Of a DNA stretch of 64,000 nt, positions 18,675 to 26,355 are shown in pieces (positions within the stretch are counted from its first letter, which is position 1; each line of letters starts with the position of its first letter). Below the pieces are notes generated by a model that saw only the letters and a list, made by a program, of their open reading frames with translations, ran no database searches and had not been told where the DNA came from. The stretch is from Teredinibacter franksiae (GTDB taxonomy: Bacteria > Pseudomonadota > Gammaproteobacteria > Pseudomonadales > Cellvibrionaceae), in assembly GCF_014218805.1 (NCBI RefSeq), contig NZ_JACJUV010000001.1, positions 3,794,501 to 3,858,500 on the forward strand, in the 5' to 3' direction. Made by a program: the position numbers and the translations under genes.

Positions 18675-19637
18675 ATGGAAGATTTCTCGCCATCAGATTT
18701 AAAAGCCATCCTTCATTCGAAAAGGGCAAACCTCTATTACCTAGAGCATTGCCGCGTAATGCAAAAAGATGGCCGGGTACTCTATTTAAAAGAAGCCAAG
18801 CAAGAAAACCAGTACTGGAATATCCCCATAGCCAATACCACTGTCGTAATGCTGGGCACGGGCACATCCATTACCCAAGCGGCGGTGAGAATGCTTTCGC
18901 AGGCGGGCGTGCTACTTGGTTTTTGTGGCGGGGGTGGCTCACCGCTTTATATGGGCTGCGAAATTGAATGGATGACCGCTCAAAGTGAATACCGTCCCAC
19001 GCAATACTTACAAGGCTGGGTGAGCTTTTGGTTTGACGACAGCAAGCGGTTGGCCGCAGCAAAACACCTGCAGCAAGCAAGAATAAATTACCTACTTACC
19101 ACCTGGGCCAAAGACAAAGACCTGAAAAGTGAAGGCCTGAATGTGCAAGACATCGATGTGCAAAACGCATTGGATGTATTTAAGGTGCGAACTGAGCGCG
19201 CCCAAACCTCTAGCGAATTATTACTTACCGAAGCTCAGCTCACTAAAACCCTTTACAAATACGTAGCCCAAAGAACCGACTTCGCCGATTTTAGCCGCGA
19301 ACGAGACGGTACCGACAAAGCCAATGCCTTTTTAAACCACGGTAACTACCTAGCCTACGGCCTTGCCGCAACCGCACTCTGGGTACTGGGCATACCCCAC
19401 GGCTTTGCCGTTATGCACGGTAAAACACGCAGGGGTGCTTTAGTGTTTGACGTGGCCGACCTAATAAAAGACGCAATCGTACTGCCCTGGGCGTTTGTGT
19501 GCGCAAAGGAAAACGCCACAGAGCAGGAGTTCCGCCAGCAAATACTGCAAAGCTTTACCAACCATAAAGCGCTGGATTGCATGTTTGACCAAGTGAAGGC
19601 CATTGCGTTGGGTGGTAGTGAGGAGCAGGGAATATGA
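18675..19637 (+). CDS. cas1: Cas1, type I-F integrase
   Basis: The metal-dependent endonuclease that, with Cas2, integrates new spacers. The protein has 320 residues, close to the 324 of Pseudomonas aeruginosa Cas1. The catalytic set aligns: Glu186 in LLLTEAQLTK, His248 in FAVMHGKTRRG, and Asp259/Asp262 in FDVADLIKD, keeping the 11 and 14 residue spacing of PaCas1 (His254, Asp265, Asp268). The N-terminal half has the I-F features LKAILHSKRANLYYLEHCRV and LGTGTSITQAAVRMLSQAGVLLGFCGGGG. In standard I-F loci cas2-3 follows directly; here a convergent vapBC pair of about 570 bases separates them. The gene appears intact. Confidence 0.97.
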   Translation: MEDFSPSDLKAILHSKRANLYYLEHCRVMQKDGRVLYLKEAKQENQYWNIPIANTTVVMLGTGTSITQAAVRMLSQAGVLLGFCGGGGSPLYMGCEIEWMTAQSEYRPTQYLQGWVSFWFDDSKRLAAAKHLQQARINYLLTTWAKDKDLKSEGLNVQDIDVQNALDVFKVRTERAQTSSELLLTEAQLTKTLYKYVAQRTDFADFSRERDGTDKANAFLNHGNYLAYGLAATALWVLGIPHGFAVMHGKTRRGALVFDVADLIKDAIVLPWAFVCAKENATEQEFRQQILQSFTNHKALDCMFDQVKAIALGGSEEQGI

Positions 19638-19650
19638 ATGGTAAAAAGGA

Positions 19651-20019
19651 TCAGTTTTCCAAAAACGCCAGCTGTAGTGCCAAGGCAATACTGTGTAAGC
19701 GTTTGTCACGGGCCCACAGTTGGCAGTTTGGGGTAAGCGTACAGCCCGCCAGTAAATGCATATCGACCCAGCCAACCCCCTTACCCATAAGGTTATGTTT
19801 TTCCAGAAAATACAGGGTTTCTTCTTCACTGGCCGTTGCAGTAGAGGGCAGGTTGCGAAGTAACTCAAGCACCTGCGCACGGTTGTGCATATGACCACAG
19901 GCCAGCTCACCTATAACCATAGGGTGAATACTCACCAACCCCTGCTGCAACAACTGGCCAAGGCGGTGATCACCTTGGCGAAAATGGTCCACCCATACGG
20001 AAGTGTCCACCAGTACCAT
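19651..20019 (-). CDS. vapC: VapC-type PIN-domain toxin
   Basis: A 122-residue PIN-domain ribonuclease. The acidic active-site residues are visible: Asp5 in MVLVDTSVWVDHF, Glu in MVIGELACGH, and the C-terminal pair in GWVDMHLLAG and LWARDKRLHSIA. VapC toxins cut tRNA or rRNA and stop translation unless held by VapB (family knowledge). Its start overlaps the VapB stop by one base (TAATG), the usual coupled order antitoxin then toxin. It lies tail to tail with cas1, 13 bases apart, and back to back with cas2-3 through vapB. The catalytic set looks complete. Confidence 0.93.
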   Translation of the reverse strand: MVLVDTSVWVDHFRQGDHRLGQLLQQGLVSIHPMVIGELACGHMHNRAQVLELLRNLPSTATASEEETLYFLEKHNLMGKGVGWVDMHLLAGCTLTPNCQLWARDKRLHSIALALQLAFLEN

Positions 20020-20219
20020 TACTCAGCGGGCTCAGAGCGGCGGCGAGGTGTTAGCGATAACGTAGGCTCACAGCCCCCCAGTTGCGCCAAGCGCAGCGCG
20101 CTTTCACGGGCAATCAGCGCTTTTAACCCTTCCCGCATAAGGGCGGTTTTTTCCTTAACACCGGTTAACTGTACGGCTTTGGCGTACAGCTCGTCGTCGA
20201 TATTCAGCGTGGTTCGCAT
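20019..20219 (-). CDS. vapB: VapB-type antitoxin
   Basis: A 66-residue antitoxin with the N-terminal DNA-binding strand MRTTLNIDDELYAKAVQLTG and helix KTALMREGLKALIARESA, as in the VapB family found with this VapC type (type II TA). The C-terminal tail (LAQLGGCEPTL...) would wrap the toxin. A good SD (AGGGG) precedes the ATG. It starts in a 114-base divergent gap shared with cas2-3, where a perfect 9-base inverted repeat lies directly upstream and is a likely autoregulatory operator. Since cas2-3 is transcribed away from the same gap, VapB could also influence cas2-3 expression; that is inference. Confidence 0.92.
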   Translation of the reverse strand: MRTTLNIDDELYAKAVQLTGVKEKTALMREGLKALIARESALRLAQLGGCEPTLSLTPRRRSEPAE

Positions 20220-20230
20220 GGTTAAGCCCC

Positions 20231-20265
20231 TAAGGCATCATATTAGGCATCATTGTATGCCTAAT
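20231..20265. promoter_or_regulatory. Probable VapBC operator between vapB and cas2-3
   Basis: A perfect inverted repeat ATTAGGCAT-N6-ATGCCTAAT at 20242-20265 is preceded by a further half-site TAAGGCATCA at 20231-20240. It starts 12 bases upstream of the vapB start codon and lies within the 114-base divergent gap shared with cas2-3. Such repeats are the usual VapB(C) operators (family knowledge). Confidence 0.75.
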
Positions 20266-20272
20266 AACGTAA

Positions 20273-20302
20273 AAAGCCAGCCTACGTTTTGTGGGCTGGC
20301 TT
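20273..20302 (-). terminator. Hairpin with T-run on the minus strand, upstream of vapB
   Basis: AGCCAGCC...GGCTGGCT with an 11-base loop. Read on the minus strand it is followed by TTTTTACG, so it can stop transcription running antisense from cas2-3 into vapB. On the plus strand it lies in the cas2-3 leader, 33 bases before the start codon, without a T-run. Confidence 0.55.
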
Positions 20303-20333
20303 GCTGCCTGTTCGGCGAGGGGGAGCTGGCGTC

Positions 20334-23288
20334 ATGATGGTCACCTTCATCTCTCAATGCGAAAAGAAAGCCCTGAGTAAAACCCGCCGAGTACTAGACG
20401 CATTCGCCAACCGCATTGGCGATAACACCTGGCAAACGGTAATAACCGATGATGGCCTGCTCACAGTAAAAAAGATGTTGCGCAGAACAGCCTCTAAAAA
20501 TACAGCCGTGAGCTGCCATTGGGTGCGTTCGCGGTCTAGAAGTCAGTTTTTGTGGGTGGTGGGGAATAAAAGGAAGTTTGATATTGAGGGGCGAGTGCCG
20601 GTGAATACAACTGAAAAAGAGGTTCCAATGGATATTGTTAGAGAAAAACCAATAAAAGGGATGCTGTACGCCAATACTCACTTACAGCGTTTGGATCACC
20701 ACTTATTCGCGGTGGGGTATATCGCAGAGCAGCTCTATTTACGGTACTACCCAAACGATAAAGTAAGGGCGACGACAATGCTTATTGCGGGTTGCCTTCA
20801 TGATATTGGAAAAATAGATCCTGAATTCCAGGCGTGGGCAGTAAAGGACAAAAATAAATCGTTTATCGCTGAAGACGGGCAGCATATTGAAGAAGCTAAA
20901 TTTAACTTTGAAAAGCACCCTCGGCACAATGAGATATCGCTGGCACTCTATGCATTACTTGATGATAGTGCTATTAAATCAGTCAACGGGGAAAATAAAA
21001 AGCGTATAAAGCACGCAATTTTTTGGCACCATGCCAAACCATTTCGCCCTAAAGGTGGGTTCGAAACTGTTGGAGATATCTACAGAACACTCGACAAAAA
21101 TGTAAAGGGTAAGGCATGGACGTGTGTGGTTGAAAAATCGACGGAGCTAATCGAAAAAGTTTGTGAGCTTGATTCGGAATACCGCGACACGACGGAAAGC
21201 ATGCTGAGTCGTAGTGTGCTCTTCTCAGTAGACCCAGAAAAAATTTGGGATGTTGAAAGCCTTCAAGTACCAGATTACAAAGAGTATCGGCCATGTGAAC
21301 AGTTGGACGACTATAGATATCAAACACGTAGCAATGCCGTTAACAATCAATTAAGAGCATGTCTGATTACCGCGGATAGGTGGGTTTCAAGCTTATCGGC
21401 CAATGACTTGGCAAGCGCGATTAAACATAAAGCACTTGACGATCTTCTAACAGAAAAAGCAGAACAGAATGGATTAATTCCGGATTCAAATTTGGAGTCA
21501 CACATCGCCGACTGTTTGCGCACCTTTCCTCGCGATAAACGCGGTGATATGCAATCCGAAACGGCGCAAAAATTGTCAGGTAACTCCGACAGGGTTGGTG
21601 TTCTAGCTGGGGCTGCCGGTTGTGGTAAAACAAAAATAGCATTGGAGTGGGCAAAACTTCGCGGAGCCAAACAAATATTATGGGTGTGTCCACGTGTACA
21701 AATTTGCCAAGGTCTGTTTGCAGAATTGAGCAATTCGGATACGCCCTACTTACCCAATGCAACAATTGAGCTGCACACGGGTGAATTTAAGTGTGTAAAT
21801 ACGTATGACAAAGAAACAGACGAAAGTGATTATTTTAGTGGCGATATAGTTATCACAACTATAGATCAACTATTGAATACAGTAATTAGCCATACCAAGG
21901 CTGATAGTTTACTGAATTACCTCGGTGCTCATATCGTATTCGACGAATTTCATGAATATATCAACATGCCTGCATTTAGTCTGTTGTTTGCGGAGTTGGT
22001 GGCTTCTCGGAACGAGTTGGCGGGTGGGTGCAATGCACTTTTGGTTTCGGCAACACCACACTATCTCTACCTAGATGAACTGTTAGAGTTAGATAAACAC
22101 TATGACGTAGTGGAAATGCCATCCTTTAATCCATGTAAATATCAATTTCAATTTTTCACTTACGACGAAAATAAGCATGATGAGAGAAATCCCCTTTATC
22201 AGCCAGTGGAAAGCGGGACATTTGTAATTAGCAATACAGCGATCACAGCACAAAAGAGTTTTGTCCAGAATCAACATTCAGAAAATGCAGTTTTACTGCA
22301 TTCGAAATATAAAAAGAGCGACAAGAGGGAGTTGTTTGAAAGCGTATACGAATCATTTTGTCGTAGCGGAGCGAAGCAATATGACGTGCTGAGAAGTGGC
22401 CCCATTGTTCAGGCATCTCTCAATATTACCAGTAAACAGATGGTGTCTGAGGTTTGTAATGCGGAGAACAACCTGCAGCGACTGGGTCGTTTGGATCGTT
22501 TTGGCTCCAATCTTGATGGTGTAAATAAATATATTATCGCCATTCCGGATACGCTAAAAAACAAGAAGAGAACCGGGCGTGTCGCTCGGTTCATGAGTTC
22601 GACCAATATTCTCTCATCCGCATTAGCCTGGCATGAGTTTTTACTAGAGGCAACGGATGAAGGCGAAAAAGTATTGACGCTTCCCGAGATCTATTCAATT
22701 TACAGGGATTTTTACGAAAATCTAACATCACAAAAATGTATTGCTGAAGATCTAGTCGCCGCCATGAAAAAAAGTGTAGAAGTAATTGCAAATAAAGCAT
22801 CAGAACCAAAGGTGATTGCTAGGAGTAAAAAGGCCCATAATCAACGCGCAAAAATTAGCAAAATCTCAATGCGGGGTGATAGCCGATTTGTGCAGATGGC
22901 AGTGTGCGATTTAGGCGGGTTTCCTGATGTGTCGTTTTTGGAAGAATATGCTTACAGAATACCCATTTCCGAGTCAGATACCGTAGACAACCTTACTTCC
23001 TCGTCCGAACTGATTCAGGGTTATGGTGATAGTTCGAAAAATCTACTGGCCCACATGCACAAAAAACATCACAACATAATGGGTGGTAAAAAATCATATA
23101 AAGATTTTGTTCTATTGAACGAAGCAGTAGACGCAGAGTTTCCCGTGTTTTTAAGTTATACCCCTAATGATTTGTTGGCTGTGGGTGGAGAGGCTGCTCG
23201 CCATAGCGAAGCTATTTACTATGGGATATGTGATAAACAGCCTATCGGCGCAATTTCAATTAAGCAATTCAATAACCAAAAGGACTAA
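20334..23288 (+). CDS. cas3: Cas2-3 fusion: adaptation subunit plus HD nuclease-helicase of type I-F
   Basis: A Cas2 domain (about 1-90, VTFISQCEKKALSKTRRVLDAF) is fused to Cas3, a fusion typical of I-F. The HD nuclease is visible in QRLDHHLFAVGYIAEQL and GCLHDIGKID (His156-Asp157). Helicase motifs are GAAGCGKTK (Walker A Lys432), DEFH at 537-540, SATP, and QRLGRLDRFG. The protein unwinds and degrades target DNA after recruitment by Cascade, and works with Cas1 during spacer acquisition. The frame opens at 20289, but the ATG at 20334 is chosen because it begins the Cas2 fold and follows the SD GAGGGGGAG; another ATG is at 20337. About 984 residues, slightly shorter than many I-F Cas2-3 proteins. 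All motifs appear intact. Confidence 0.96.
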   Translation: MMVTFISQCEKKALSKTRRVLDAFANRIGDNTWQTVITDDGLLTVKKMLRRTASKNTAVSCHWVRSRSRSQFLWVVGNKRKFDIEGRVPVNTTEKEVPMDIVREKPIKGMLYANTHLQRLDHHLFAVGYIAEQLYLRYYPNDKVRATTMLIAGCLHDIGKIDPEFQAWAVKDKNKSFIAEDGQHIEEAKFNFEKHPRHNEISLALYALLDDSAIKSVNGENKKRIKHAIFWHHAKPFRPKGGFETVGDIYRTLDKNVKGKAWTCVVEKSTELIEKVCELDSEYRDTTESMLSRSVLFSVDPEKIWDVESLQVPDYKEYRPCEQLDDYRYQTRSNAVNNQLRACLITADRWVSSLSANDLASAIKHKALDDLLTEKAEQNGLIPDSNLESHIADCLRTFPRDKRGDMQSETAQKLSGNSDRVGVLAGAAGCGKTKIALEWAKLRGAKQILWVCPRVQICQGLFAELSNSDTPYLPNATIELHTGEFKCVNTYDKETDESDYFSGDIVITTIDQLLNTVISHTKADSLLNYLGAHIVFDEFHEYINMPAFSLLFAELVASRNELAGGCNALLVSATPHYLYLDELLELDKHYDVVEMPSFNPCKYQFQFFTYDENKHDERNPLYQPVESGTFVISNTAITAQKSFVQNQHSENAVLLHSKYKKSDKRELFESVYESFCRSGAKQYDVLRSGPIVQASLNITSKQMVSEVCNAENNLQRLGRLDRFGSNLDGVNKYIIAIPDTLKNKKRTGRVARFMSSTNILSSALAWHEFLLEATDEGEKVLTLPEIYSIYRDFYENLTSQKCIAEDLVAAMKKSVEVIANKASEPKVIARSKKAHNQRAKISKISMRGDSRFVQMAVCDLGGFPDVSFLEEYAYRIPISESDTVDNLTSSSELIQGYGDSSKNLLAHMHKKHHNIMGGKKSYKDFVLLNEAVDAEFPVFLSYTPNDLLAVGGEAARHSEAIYYGICDKQPIGAISIKQFNNQKD

Positions 23289-23291
23289 ATT

Positions 23292-24236
23292 GTGGAAAAA
23301 GTAACAGGTATTAAAAGCGTAGATTTCAAAATTACTGCGAAAGGGCATGGTGTTGTTAACTGGAATGGACCAACCAATCTCGCACAGGAAAATGGCAACA
23401 CGGTAGATAATCATACTTTACCGAAATTGCGTGGGTACTCCAATTTATCTGGAAGAGTAAAGGAAACTGGATATAAATACCGAAAGGAACCAACGGACAT
23501 TAATTTTAAAGAAACCCCTCTTTATATAAGTCAAAACTGTATTCGCCATCACCTTTTTAGGGAACAAGCATTCGACATACATTACGCTAAGAAATCTAAT
23601 TTGCAAAAGGTATTAGCTTCTATTACCGGTTTGGTACGTGGTTACGTAGTTCCTGCCACTCAAAACAAGCGAACAAGTCCGTTGTTAATGGAGGATTTTG
23701 TAGATCAGCTTGGAAATGGAAATTTTGAGCAGTTCGGTCAAGCTGGAGAAAGGGATAGTTCATCATTTTACTCAAAAACCACCTTCGGGGATACGGAATA
23801 CAAATCGTTCGGGTCTATTAGTATTGAGCAGTTACAATTCATTTCTTTAGATAAGAAATTTGACCGCGAAGCAATAGAAATTAAGGAAGGTCAAGGTGAA
23901 GAAGTCGCTCGAGCAGTGACACAGTTTATTCAGTCGTTGAATCCTCAGTTTCAAGCTGAGGCTCTATTTCACCCGAACTATATACGCAAGGGTACTATAT
24001 TTGAAGAAGGTGAAGTTGGCATCCTTCTCAATGACGACGCGATCCAAGTTTTGATTCAGCATATGCTTGACCGAATTGGCAATTTATCGATCCGTCAAGC
24101 AAAATCCTATATGTATGTCGATGAGGTTGTTGTCGATTACAATGATAGTAGCCGAATGATGCGTATAAAAAGCGATAAAGGTTCAATTTCGGAAGAAAAA
24201 GCTAATGATTATGCTGTCTATTTCTATGCGAAGTAG
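23292..24236 (+). CDS. cas7fv: Cas7fv, crRNA-backbone subunit of the minimal I-F2 Cascade
   Basis: A 314-residue protein that should polymerise along the crRNA spacer. The sequence has the signature of Cas7fv of Shewanella putrefaciens CN-32 type I-Fv as I remember it: [93 protein letters not shown] and [18 protein letters not shown]. Standard I-F Cas7 (Csy3) does not look like this. It starts at GTG three bases after the cas2-3 stop, with SD AAGGA, so it is co-transcribed with cas2-3. Family placement is from recognised motifs, not from a search. Confidence 0.92.
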   Translation: MEKVTGIKSVDFKITAKGHGVVNWNGPTNLAQENGNTVDNHTLPKLRGYSNLSGRVKETGYKYRKEPTDINFKETPLYISQNCIRHHLFREQAFDIHYAKKSNLQKVLASITGLVRGYVVPATQNKRTSPLLMEDFVDQLGNGNFEQFGQAGERDSSSFYSKTTFGDTEYKSFGSISIEQLQFISLDKKFDREAIEIKEGQGEEVARAVTQFIQSLNPQFQAEALFHPNYIRKGTIFEEGEVGILLNDDAIQVLIQHMLDRIGNLSIRQAKSYMYVDEVVVDYNDSSRMMRIKSDKGSISEEKANDYAVYFYAK

Positions 24237-24247
24237 GGGGGTGTTCG

Positions 24248-25258
24248 ATGAGAATTACAATAGAATATGAAGCCTCATGGCGAAATTCCTTTCTCGACCC
24301 CGCGACCAGTAATAATGAGGCTTTGCCGAAAGAGGGGAGAAAATTTATCGGCTCAATGACCAAATTGAAGAATGCTGAAAACTATATTAGCAGGCATGTT
24401 ACGGTTGATACGGTTATGGGTATTTTGAATAGATTGGTGGGAGACCAAAGGAAACTATACCAGGCCCGATCAAGTAATAACTATTATTTTCGGTATGTTG
24501 AATCGAAGATTAAATTTGAAGACAAACCAGAATACATCAATAGTGAAATTGTCTTCATTCGCAATATTTCCGGTAGCACCGATCAGAATTCGTATACTGG
24601 TATGGTTAATAATCATGACCCTATATTCACTTCTGACTATTCTCGTGAATTCTGGTCGATTCTCGCAATGGATTTTCAAGAGCTATGCCTATTTATTACC
24701 AATGGGTCGAAATTTAATAAAACTATTGAGTTGAATCCACTAGTTATTATTGACCGTCTAGAAGAGATTCATAAAATGAAATCTGTACTAAACGAGAGTC
24801 ACGTTTTTACGGCCCATAAGGTTTTGTCTGAGTCGTTCGAGAAGTTCAAAGGCCTAAATAATAAAGGAGAAGTGCTACCGATAAGCTTATATTGTTCCTC
24901 GCTGTATTTGCAGCTTGACCGTTTGGGTGGTGCCTACAATATGGATACTGCCAAAACAAAGTCTGGTGGGTTAAGTGGAGTTTCAAATAATGGATTTACA
25001 AAAAAGGATTTTATGAACAGATATACCACTGGCGACAAGAAAAAAATATGGGGGAACCCGTATATGCGCGAAAATTTCGTAAAAGGCGAAGGGCGATCTA
25101 GGCAATTGTTAACAAAGGCCAGTGGAAAGCTTGTAATAAATATAGATATTGATCGAGAGCAGGCGAAAAAATTACAGAGTGATATCGAATACGCCGGCGT
25201 ATCAAGCTTCTATCTTGGTAAAAAAGGCCTTGCCTATATTTCAGATATGCGGATCTAG
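24248..25258 (+). CDS. cas5fv: Cas5fv, 5'-handle and PAM-reading subunit of I-F2 Cascade
   Basis: A 336-residue protein in the position and of the size of Cas5fv of Shewanella putrefaciens CN-32. In that system Cas5fv caps the 5' handle, reads the GG PAM and takes over functions of the missing large subunit Cas8f (established). Visible features: a RAMP-like start RITIEYEASWRNSFLDP, a glycine-rich patch SGGLSGVSNNGFTKKDFMNRYTTG, and the C-terminal INIDIDREQAKKLQSDIEYAGVSSFYLGKKGLAYI. SD GGGGGG lies just before the ATG; the gap to cas7fv is 11 bases and to cas6f 8 bases. Assignment rests on gene order and length more than on recognised motifs. Confidence 0.87.
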   Translation: MRITIEYEASWRNSFLDPATSNNEALPKEGRKFIGSMTKLKNAENYISRHVTVDTVMGILNRLVGDQRKLYQARSSNNYYFRYVESKIKFEDKPEYINSEIVFIRNISGSTDQNSYTGMVNNHDPIFTSDYSREFWSILAMDFQELCLFITNGSKFNKTIELNPLVIIDRLEEIHKMKSVLNESHVFTAHKVLSESFEKFKGLNNKGEVLPISLYCSSLYLQLDRLGGAYNMDTAKTKSGGLSGVSNNGFTKKDFMNRYTTGDKKKIWGNPYMRENFVKGEGRSRQLLTKASGKLVINIDIDREQAKKLQSDIEYAGVSSFYLGKKGLAYISDMRI

Positions 25259-25266
25259 GAGTTAAA

Positions 25267-25818
25267 ATGGATACCTACATAGACATTACCTTAAAACCAG
25301 ACTCGGAGAAACCGTCAAACTGGGTGCTAAACGAAGCCTACACAAAATTTCACCAATTTCTCTGGGAACTTAAGGTCAACGATATAGGCGTGAGTTTTCC
25401 GGGCTACAGAGTTACATTGGGAAGTATTTTACGTCTACATTCTAATCATTCTTCTCTCAATAAAATTGCTGATGGAAAATGGTTGGGACGCTCGAGCGAT
25501 AACGTCACTATTTCTAAACTTCAGCAGGTGCCCATAAACACCAAGCACCGAACAGTGTCCCGTAAACAATCCAATATGAGTGAATCCAAGCTCAAACGCA
25601 TACTCAAGCGTGGCTCGATTACTGAGATGGAAGCGAAAGCCTATCGCGCAAAAATGTTTGCAAGTGGCTTGGATAACCCTTACGTGGAATTGGTGAGTGC
25701 ATCCAATGGCAATAGGCATCGCCGTTATATCGAATTCGGCGAATTGCAGGATACGCCAGTGGAAGGGGTGTTTGACTTCTTCGGCCTTTCAAAAACAGCT
25801 ACTGTCCCTTGGTTTTAG
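25267..25818 (+). CDS. cas6f: Cas6f (Csy4), crRNA-processing endonuclease
   Basis: The 183-residue endonuclease that cuts the repeat hairpin and stays bound to the 3' end of each crRNA. It begins with the Csy4 pattern MDTYIDITLKPDSE. The likely catalytic His is in YTKFHQFLWEL (equivalent to Csy4 His29), the hairpin-binding arginine-rich helix is SESKLKRILKRG, and the end motif is FDFFGLSKTATVPWF. The matching RNA hairpin, stem CTGCC/GGCAG with a GCACA loop, is present in every repeat of the adjacent array. Last gene of the operon, 8 bases after cas5fv with SD GGAG, followed by a terminator. Confidence 0.96.
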   Translation: MDTYIDITLKPDSEKPSNWVLNEAYTKFHQFLWELKVNDIGVSFPGYRVTLGSILRLHSNHSSLNKIADGKWLGRSSDNVTISKLQQVPINTKHRTVSRKQSNMSESKLKRILKRGSITEMEAKAYRAKMFASGLDNPYVELVSASNGNRHRRYIEFGELQDTPVEGVFDFFGLSKTATVPWF

Positions 25819-25829
25819 TATTTGCCTAA

Positions 25830-25862
25830 ATACCCGTACGCTACTAGCTGCGGGTTTTTTTC
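25830..25862 (+). terminator. Terminator after cas6f
   Basis: ACCCG...CGGGT stem with a wobble-extended arm, followed by seven T, 13 bases after the cas6f stop codon. Confidence 0.75.
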
Positions 25863-26220
25863 CTATTCAATTTTTTATAGTTGTTCATCTAGCTTGCTCT
25901 GGTGCAAATTCAGAAATGGGCGTTACCCTCCTCAGGGGATTTCTGCTCAATGCTACGTTTAAATACCTCCATAGCTATATCAAGCTTGCCGCGACCGATA
26001 ACTATCTTGTATGTATTTCGCAGGAAGAAAGGCTTGATAAGCCGAGCTACAGGGCAAAAGTAGAGCCTGGTTGCACTATAACGATACTGAAACGGGAGAT
26101 CTCTGTTCATTTGCCATGGGAGCAGAGGTAGCTTCCGTTTATTTGACCGATGCGATAAGACTATAGAGCCCGTTGGGGCTCAAATAGCGGTAAGTCGCGT
26201 GCGAGTCAAATTTTTAGGTA
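25863..26220. other. Intergenic region between the cas operon and the leader
   Basis: No gene is supported. Open frames exist on both strands (66 codons on the minus strand, 25910-26110; 144 on the plus strand running over from cas6f), but neither resembles a known family nor has a convincing start. It may be the outer part of the CRISPR leader or remains of a lost gene. Confidence 0.4.
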
Positions 26221-26355
26221 TAACACCAATAAAAAGTGCTCTTTAAAAAAGCGTTTATAAATCAATAAGTTACACGAACACGGAAAAGTATAGGTAAAAC
26301 GGCGTTTTTTACCGTAAGTGTTTGTTGTAACTTACTTTTTTGGATTAAACTTGTA
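26221..26355 (+). promoter_or_regulatory. CRISPR leader with an IHF site and nested inverted repeats
   Basis: AT-rich sequence next to the first repeat. AATCAATAAGTTA at 26260-26272 is a perfect match to the IHF consensus WATCAANNNNTTR, 84 bases before the first repeat. An imperfect inverted repeat joins TAAGTTACACGAACAC (26266-26281) to GTGTTTGTTGTAACTTA (26318-26334), and inside it lies GGTAAAA-N5-TTTTTTACC (26293-26313). IHF bending of the leader is needed for type I-F spacer acquisition (established in Pectobacterium). A promoter for the array must be here, but no strong -35/-10 pair stands out. Confidence 0.78.

Noticed and set aside
19634..19894. Plus-strand frame directly after cas1 that could be a small cas gene
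   Set aside because: It is the antisense shadow of vapC, which has a clear PIN-domain sequence.
20289..20333. Upstream start for cas2-3
   Set aside because: The extra residues precede the Cas2 fold and overlap the vapB upstream hairpin; the ATG at 20334 has a strong SD.
25697..26131. A 144-codon frame running from inside cas6f into the leader region
   Set aside because: It overlaps cas6f in another frame, has no SD and no recognised motif.
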